A stretch of 9,269 nt of DNA from an uncultured beta proteobacterium (GTDB lineage: Bacteria > Pseudomonadota > Gammaproteobacteria > Burkholderiales > Burkholderiaceae_C), in NCBI GenBank assembly GCA_903886165.1, contig CAISLL010000037.1, positions 1-9,269 of the forward strand, in the 5' to 3' direction. The notes under the pieces are model-generated. The model did no database searches, was not told the DNA's origin, and worked only from the letters and a program-made list of their open reading frames with translations. Shown piece after piece: positions 5,311-9,269 of this stretch. The position numbers were made by a program, and so were the translations under genes. How positions within the stretch are numbered: position 1 is the first letter of the stretch; every line of letters begins with the position of its first letter.

Positions 5311-7875
5311 ATGAAACAATTTCAAGGCAAATTCAAGCCGGCACCATGGCTCATGGCCATCGGTCTGAGCGGCCTGGTAGCCGCCTGCGGCGGCGGTGGG
5401 CAGTCCCCCATTTTGGGAGCTGGCAGCATTGCACCTGTGATTTCTCTGGTGCCTGTGGTGCCACCTGCCACTGCACTCGCGGTCACTGCGGTAACCCCGT
5501 TGCCTAATTCGGTTGGCATCGCCATCAACACAAAAACCATCACTGCGGCGTTTAACAAGCCAATGGACGCGGCGACCCTGAACGCCGGCAGTTTCACTCT
5601 GGCATGCCCAGCAGTTGCACCCATCACTGGTGGCACCGTCACTTACGTGGCTGCCAGCCAGATCGCAACCTTGACCCTGCCTTCAAGCACGCTTTTTCCC
5701 ATTAACACCTTGTGCAATGCGACGGTGACCACAGCAGCCAAAGACACCACTGGTCGCGCCTTGGCCGCCAACTTTGTCTGGCAGTTCAGCACTGGCACCG
5801 CACCAGACACCACAGCGCCCACAGTGACCAACACCATCAATGCCAATGGTGCCACCAATGTTGCACTCAACACCAAGGTGGGTGCGACTTTCAGCGAGGC
5901 CATGGATCCGTTGACAATTTCCAACGCCAGTTTCACGCTGAAACAAGGTGTCAACATTGTTCCAGGCACAACCGGCTATTCCGGTGTCAGCATGGTCTTT
6001 GTTCCGGCCAGCAATTTGGCCGCCAACACCACATACACCGCAACGGTCAGCACCGGCGCCAAAGACCTTGCTGGCAATGCCCTGGCCAGTGACTACGTTT
6101 GGAGTTGGACCACCAGTTCAGCCACCGACACCACGCCACCCACCGTCACCAGCACCACCATTGCCAATGGGGCAAGCAATGTCGCCGTCAACACCAAGGT
6201 GGGTGCCACGTTCAGTGAAGCCATGGACCCATTGACGATTACCAATACCAGCTTCACGTTGAAGCAGACGCTCGGTGCCTCGGCGGTGGCCGGCAGCACC
6301 AGTTACTCTGGCGTGAATGCCCTCTTCACCCCCACTAGCGCGTTGATTGAAAATACCAACTACACCGCCACCATCACCACCGTGGCGACTGATCTGGCGG
6401 GCAATCCGATGGCAAACAATTACAGCTGGAGCTGGACCACAACGCTGGCGACTGACACCACCAGACCCACAGTCACCAACACCATCAATGCCAATGGCGC
6501 CATCAATGTGGCAGTCAACACCAAGGTGGGTGCAACTTTCAGTGAAGCGCTTGACCCCTTGACGGTGACCAACGTCAACTTCACGCTCAAGCAAACCGTG
6601 AGCGGAACTGCGGTTGCCGGTACCATAAGTTACTCGGGCGTAAATGCTGTATTTAGCCCCTCGGCCAACCTGCAAGCCGGTACCCAGTACACCGCAACGG
6701 TCAAAGGCGGCGCAACCGGCGTTGAAGACCTGGCTGACAACGCCATGGCTGCTGACTTCACATGGAGCTGGACCACCGCAGCGGCGGCCGACACCACAGC
6801 GCCTTTGGTCACCCTGGTCAACCCGGCTGACCTGGCCCTGAATGTGCCGGTCACAAGTTCCGTGAATGCCACATTCAATGAAGCCATGGACGCACTGACC
6901 ATCAACACTGCCAACTTCAAGGTGACGGGCGTGACCGGTGTGGTGACATTCAATGCGCTCACTAAAGTGGCAACGTTCACCCCCATCACCGCGTTGACTG
7001 CTGGCACCACTTACACCGCCACGGTCACCAGAGGTGCTCATGACTTGGCTGGCAATGCCTTGGCAGCCGACAAGGTTTGGACCTTCACGACCGCGGCCAT
7101 TCCAGTTGTAATCGTTGCGATTCCTTTGAACTCGGTCGCTCCCTTCGGTACCTTTGGTGGCACCGCCGGCATGACCAATATGGGGACACTTACCCAAATC
7201 AACGGCGACATTGGGACGACAGGCACTGAAGCCACGATGGTCACCGGCTTTCATGACACGTCAGGTGACATCTACACCGAAACAGGCTCCAACAAAGGCG
7301 CGGTCAACGGCAAGATCTACTCCTGCACCAACTCAACCACTGGTCCAACCTCCGCTGGTGTGAATGCACCTGCCTGTGCCATCGCCACCCAGGCTCGTCT
7401 GGATGCGCAAACGGCCTATCTGGCGCTTGTGGCCAAGCCTGTGGGTGGTGCAAGCCCCGCACCGGGTGCCAATCTGGCGGGTGTGACCCTGCTACCGGGT
7501 GTCTACACAGCGCCTGGTGGCTCGTTCATGGTCCAGGGCGGCAACCTCACGCTGGATGCGCAGGGTGATGCCAACGCCACTTGGGTGTTCCAGATGTCAA
7601 CCACACTCACCGTTGGCGGTCCCGGCGCAGCGTTCCCACAAAGCATCATCCTTGCGGGTGGTGCCCAGGCTAAAAATGTGTACTGGCAAGTGGGCAGCTT
7701 TGCCACCATCAATGCAGGCGGTGGCGGCACCATGGTCGGCACCATCATCGCGCAAAGTGGGGCGTCGTTTTCTACCGCAGGCAACGTGAACATCGTCACG
7801 CTCAATGGCCGCGCACTTTCCCTGGGTGCCTCAGTCACGCTGGTCAACACGGTCATCAACGTGCCGGGCCAATAA
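5311..7875 (+). CDS. Lipoprotein with five Ig-like (Big_5) modules and a C-terminal DUF3494 ice-binding-like domain
   Basis: This 854-residue exported protein starts with a lipoprotein signal peptide: basic start, hydrophobic core, and lipobox VAAC with Cys26 as the predicted lipidated residue, followed by a Gly-rich tether. Residues about 53-598 hold five SbsA/Big_5-type Ig-like modules (53-165, 171-277, 278-386, 387-498, 499-598). Modules share a start like NVAVNTKVGATFSEAMDP, a T-Y-T-A-T-V strand, a DLAGN-A turn and an ending W-S-W-T-T, and are joined by DTTAP-like linkers. Residues about 605-854 match DUF3494, the ice-binding fold: INGDIG, LLPGVYTAPGG, LTLDAQGDANATWVFQM, KNVYWQVGSFATI and LNGRALS. 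Relatives include secreted antifreeze proteins and ice-binding adhesins, and also members with unproven ice activity. Cys99/Cys135 in the first module and Cys672/Cys689 in the last domain could form disulfides. Surface anchoring or adhesion (to ice or another surface) is inference. The gene stands alone upstream; an OmpA-like gene follows after 95 bases. Confidence 0.88.
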   Translation: MKQFQGKFKPAPWLMAIGLSGLVAACGGGGQSPILGAGSIAPVISLVPVVPPATALAVTAVTPLPNSVGIAINTKTITAAFNKPMDAATLNAGSFTLACPAVAPITGGTVTYVAASQIATLTLPSSTLFPINTLCNATVTTAAKDTTGRALAANFVWQFSTGTAPDTTAPTVTNTINANGATNVALNTKVGATFSEAMDPLTISNASFTLKQGVNIVPGTTGYSGVSMVFVPASNLAANTTYTATVSTGAKDLAGNALASDYVWSWTTSSATDTTPPTVTSTTIANGASNVAVNTKVGATFSEAMDPLTITNTSFTLKQTLGASAVAGSTSYSGVNALFTPTSALIENTNYTATITTVATDLAGNPMANNYSWSWTTTLATDTTRPTVTNTINANGAINVAVNTKVGATFSEALDPLTVTNVNFTLKQTVSGTAVAGTISYSGVNAVFSPSANLQAGTQYTATVKGGATGVEDLADNAMAADFTWSWTTAAAADTTAPLVTLVNPADLALNVPVTSSVNATFNEAMDALTINTANFKVTGVTGVVTFNALTKVATFTPITALTAGTTYTATVTRGAHDLAGNALAADKVWTFTTAAIPVVIVAIPLNSVAPFGTFGGTAGMTNMGTLTQINGDIGTTGTEATMVTGFHDTSGDIYTETGSNKGAVNGKIYSCTNSTTGPTSAGVNAPACAIATQARLDAQTAYLALVAKPVGGASPAPGANLAGVTLLPGVYTAPGGSFMVQGGNLTLDAQGDANATWVFQMSTTLTVGGPGAAFPQSIILAGGAQAKNVYWQVGSFATINAGGGGTMVGTIIAQSGASFSTAGNVNIVTLNGRALSLGASVTLVNTVINVPGQ
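5821..6804 (+). repeat. Three near-tandem coding repeats (Ig-like modules 2-4)
   Basis: Units at 5821-6141 (107 codons), 6142-6468 (109 codons) and 6469-6804 (112 codons) are similar at DNA as well as protein level. AACACCAAGGTGGGTGC occurs in all three. The first 81 bases of units 2 and 4 differ at about 9 positions by hand count. Modules 1 (5467-5805) and 5 (6805-7104) are more diverged copies of the same fold. This points to internal duplication within the gene. Confidence 0.8.
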
Positions 7876-7926
7876 GCTGCACTGACATACGGAAAGTTAT
7901 TCATCAATCAAACCCAGGCGTCACCT

Positions 7927-7948
7927 CGCCCCCATAAAAATGGGAGCG
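7927..7948 (+). promoter_or_regulatory. Leader hairpin upstream of the ompA-like gene
   Basis: CCCAT (7931-7935) pairs with ATGGG (7940-7944) around an AAAA loop. After one C/A mismatch the stem continues with CGC (7927-7929) and GCG (7946-7948). It ends 22 bases before the ATG at 7971 and 12 bases before the ribosome-binding site GGAGA (7961-7965). No T-run follows, so termination after the lipoprotein gene is unlikely. E. coli ompA mRNA is stabilised by a 5' leader stem-loop, and a similar role here is inference. No convincing promoter was found between 7876 and 7926. Confidence 0.45.
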
Positions 7949-7970
7949 GTGTCGCCTTTCGGAGAAACCC

Positions 7971-9140
7971 ATGACACTCACATTACGCAAATTCGTCAGA
8001 ACAACAGGCAAGCTCAGCCTGCTGACACTCGCCCTCATGGCGGCCACGTTCGCCATGGCCCAAGACACGGGCTGGTACGCCGGTGCCAATATCGGCCAGT
8101 CCAAGGCCACCATTGACGAAGCCCGCATCACCAGCGGCCTGCTCGGCAGCGGACTGGTCGCCGGGCCTTTCGACAACAATGAACGCGACCGCGGCTACAA
8201 GCTGTTCGGCGGCTACCAGGTCAATAAGTACTTTTCTGTGGAAGCCGGCTATTTTGACCTTGGCCGCTTCGGTTTCACGACCACCACCACACCCGCAGGC
8301 ACCCTCAGCGGTGACATCCGGCTGAAAGGGCTGAACCTTGATGCAGTCGGCACCCTGCACATGACGGAGAAGCTTTCTGCCTTTGGCCGCATTGGCGTGG
8401 CGTATGTCCGCACTGAGGACAGCTTTGTTGGCACCGGCGCGGTCAATGTGCTTGACCCCAACCCGAGCGCGCGCGACACCAACCTCAAGGTTGGGTTGGG
8501 CGTGCAATACGCCTTCACCGACGCCTTGAGTGTGCGTGCGGAAATTGAACGCTACCGCATCAACGATGCCGTGGGCAACAAAGGTGATGTCGATCTGGCG
8601 TCCCTTGGCCTGGTCTACCGCTTTGGCGGCAAAACACCCACCCCTGTGGCACGCCAGTACACCCCCGAGCCAGTGGTGATGGCACAAGCGCCCGCGCCAG
8701 CACCTGTGTTCGTGGCACCTCCACCTCCACCACCGCCTCCGCCACCCGCCCCGATGCCACAAAAGGTGAGTTTTTCGGCTGACTCCCTGTTTGACTTTGA
8801 TAAATCGGCAGTCAAACCGGCCGGTCGTGTTGAGCTTGACAAGCTGGCCTCTGATTTGCGTGGTGTTGAATACGACGTGATCCAGGTCACCGGCCATACT
8901 GACCGCATCGGGCGCCAGGCTTACAACCAGAAGTTGTCAATGCAACGGGCCGATGCCGTCAGCAACTACCTGGTGACAACTGCAGGCATTCCAGCTGCCA
9001 AGATCAACGCCAGGGGTGTCAATGGCTCTGAGCCTGTGACCCAACCAGGCGATTGCAAGGGCACAAAAGTCACCCCAGCTTTGATCGCCTGCTTGCAGCC
9101 AGACCGACGTGTCGACATTGAAGTCACCGGCAGACGTTAA
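7971..9140 (+). CDS. OmpA family outer-membrane protein (beta-barrel plus peptidoglycan-binding domain)
   Basis: This 389-residue protein links the outer membrane to peptidoglycan. It has a signal peptide of about 30 residues with cleavage likely after AMA (before Gln31). An eight-stranded-type barrel region (about 31-220) includes GWYAGANIG, YKLFGGYQVNKYFSVEAGYF and a final LGLVYRFGG strand. A Pro/Ala-rich hinge follows, with ten consecutive prolines at 250-259 encoded by a CCN run at 8718-8747. The OmpA C-terminal domain spans about 265-389. In it, Asp311 (TGHTDRIG) and Arg326 are spaced as the diaminopimelate-binding Asp and Arg of E. coli OmpA. Cys362 and Cys374 have the 12-residue spacing of the E. 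coli disulfide, ahead of the conserved PDRRVDIEV. The start is supported by GGAGA five bases upstream. A leader hairpin precedes it, and an apparent insertion-sequence end lies just downstream. Confidence 0.95.
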   Translation: MTLTLRKFVRTTGKLSLLTLALMAATFAMAQDTGWYAGANIGQSKATIDEARITSGLLGSGLVAGPFDNNERDRGYKLFGGYQVNKYFSVEAGYFDLGRFGFTTTTTPAGTLSGDIRLKGLNLDAVGTLHMTEKLSAFGRIGVAYVRTEDSFVGTGAVNVLDPNPSARDTNLKVGLGVQYAFTDALSVRAEIERYRINDAVGNKGDVDLASLGLVYRFGGKTPTPVARQYTPEPVVMAQAPAPAPVFVAPPPPPPPPPPAPMPQKVSFSADSLFDFDKSAVKPAGRVELDKLASDLRGVEYDVIQVTGHTDRIGRQAYNQKLSMQRADAVSNYLVTTAGIPAAKINARGVNGSEPVTQPGDCKGTKVTPALIACLQPDRRVDIEVTGRR

Positions 9141-9150
9141 GGAATCGAGC

Positions 9151-9178
9151 AAAAATAACTTGAACAATTGAGTTCAGG
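9151..9178 (-). terminator. Possible weak intrinsic terminator for the minus-strand transposase gene
   Basis: Read on the minus strand, TGAAC (9176-9172) pairs with GTTCA (9165-9161) around a 6-base loop. A C/A mismatch and one more C-G pair extend the stem, and TTATTTTT (9158-9151) follows. The stem overlaps the stop codon of the minus-strand gene. It is short and not GC-rich, so efficiency is doubtful. On the + strand no T-run follows, so it is not an obvious terminator for the ompA-like gene. Confidence 0.35.
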
Positions 9179-9269
9179 CGATCGGATTGTGCGGCAGCAC
9201 TCGGTAGTTCCATTCGCCATGAAACTCATCGCGTTCAATGTTCAGCGTGGCGAGTTCTTGGTCAGAGAC
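9174..9269 (-). CDS. Transposase C-terminus, ISAzo13-like (partial, runs off the right edge)
   Basis: On the minus strand the frame is open from the window edge (9269) to a TGA at 9176-9174, giving 31 residues. They include SDQELATLNIERDEF and end HGEWNY followed by RVLPHNPIA. The sequence S-D-x-E-L-x-x-L-N followed by F-HG-E/D-WNY is, from memory, the C-terminal signature of ISAzo13-family (Rhodopirellula-type, DDE_Tnp_ISAZ013) transposases, which mediate DNA cut-and-paste. The catalytic domain lies outside the window, so integrity cannot be judged. It converges on the ompA-like gene with 33 bases between stops. No terminal inverted repeat could be defined because the other end is not visible. 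Confidence 0.6.
   Translation of the reverse strand, partial: VSDQELATLNIERDEFHGEWNYRVLPHNPIA

Noticed and set aside
6118..7254. Minus-strand open frame of 378 codons opposite the Ig-like repeats
   Set aside because: The repeated codon pattern of the sense gene keeps the antisense frame open. The product is compositionally odd and has no recognisable domain.

Overview
This window looks like chromosomal DNA of a betaproteobacterium, most likely Burkholderiales/Comamonadaceae (Rhodoferax/Polaromonas-like). The evidence is high-GC coding with strong G/C third positions, a cbpA-cbpM pair, an OmpA with a proline-rich hinge, and the general character of the proteins. The genus is inferred, not demonstrated.

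Left part (1-4499, all + strand): the 3' end of an AI-2E family membrane permease is followed by cbpA (J-domain co-chaperone, start 522) and cbpM (its modulator, start 1422, ribosome-binding site overlapping the cbpA stop). A full-length P-type cation ATPase of the Ca2+-ATPase (P2A-like) type follows at 1806-4499. The genes lie close together in one direction and may form an operon. A GC-rich stem-loop between cbpM and the ATPase overlaps the ATPase ribosome-binding site.

Middle (4511-5310): a convergent minus-strand gene encodes a 169-residue protein. Its C-terminal half resembles the toxin-binding domain of Xre/MbcA/ParS antitoxins, but no toxin gene is beside it. It is followed by a 290-base divergent intergenic region with no gene, some small hairpins and a weak promoter candidate.

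Right part (5311-9140, + strand): an 854-residue lipoprotein carries five bacterial Ig-like modules (Big_5/SbsA-like) and a C-terminal DUF3494 ice-binding-like domain. Next comes an OmpA-type outer-membrane protein (beta-barrel, Pro-rich hinge, peptidoglycan-binding domain) preceded by a leader hairpin. Both are cell-envelope proteins. The window ends in the last 31 codons of a minus-strand gene whose C-terminus looks like an ISAzo13-type transposase, so an insertion sequence probably abuts the ompA-like gene.

The most distinctive item is the lipid-anchored, Ig-stalked ice-binding-like protein. The orphan ParS/MbcA-like protein and the possible structure-controlled start of the ATPase are the next best leads. 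I saw no CRISPR array, tRNA, rRNA or convincing novel multi-gene system.
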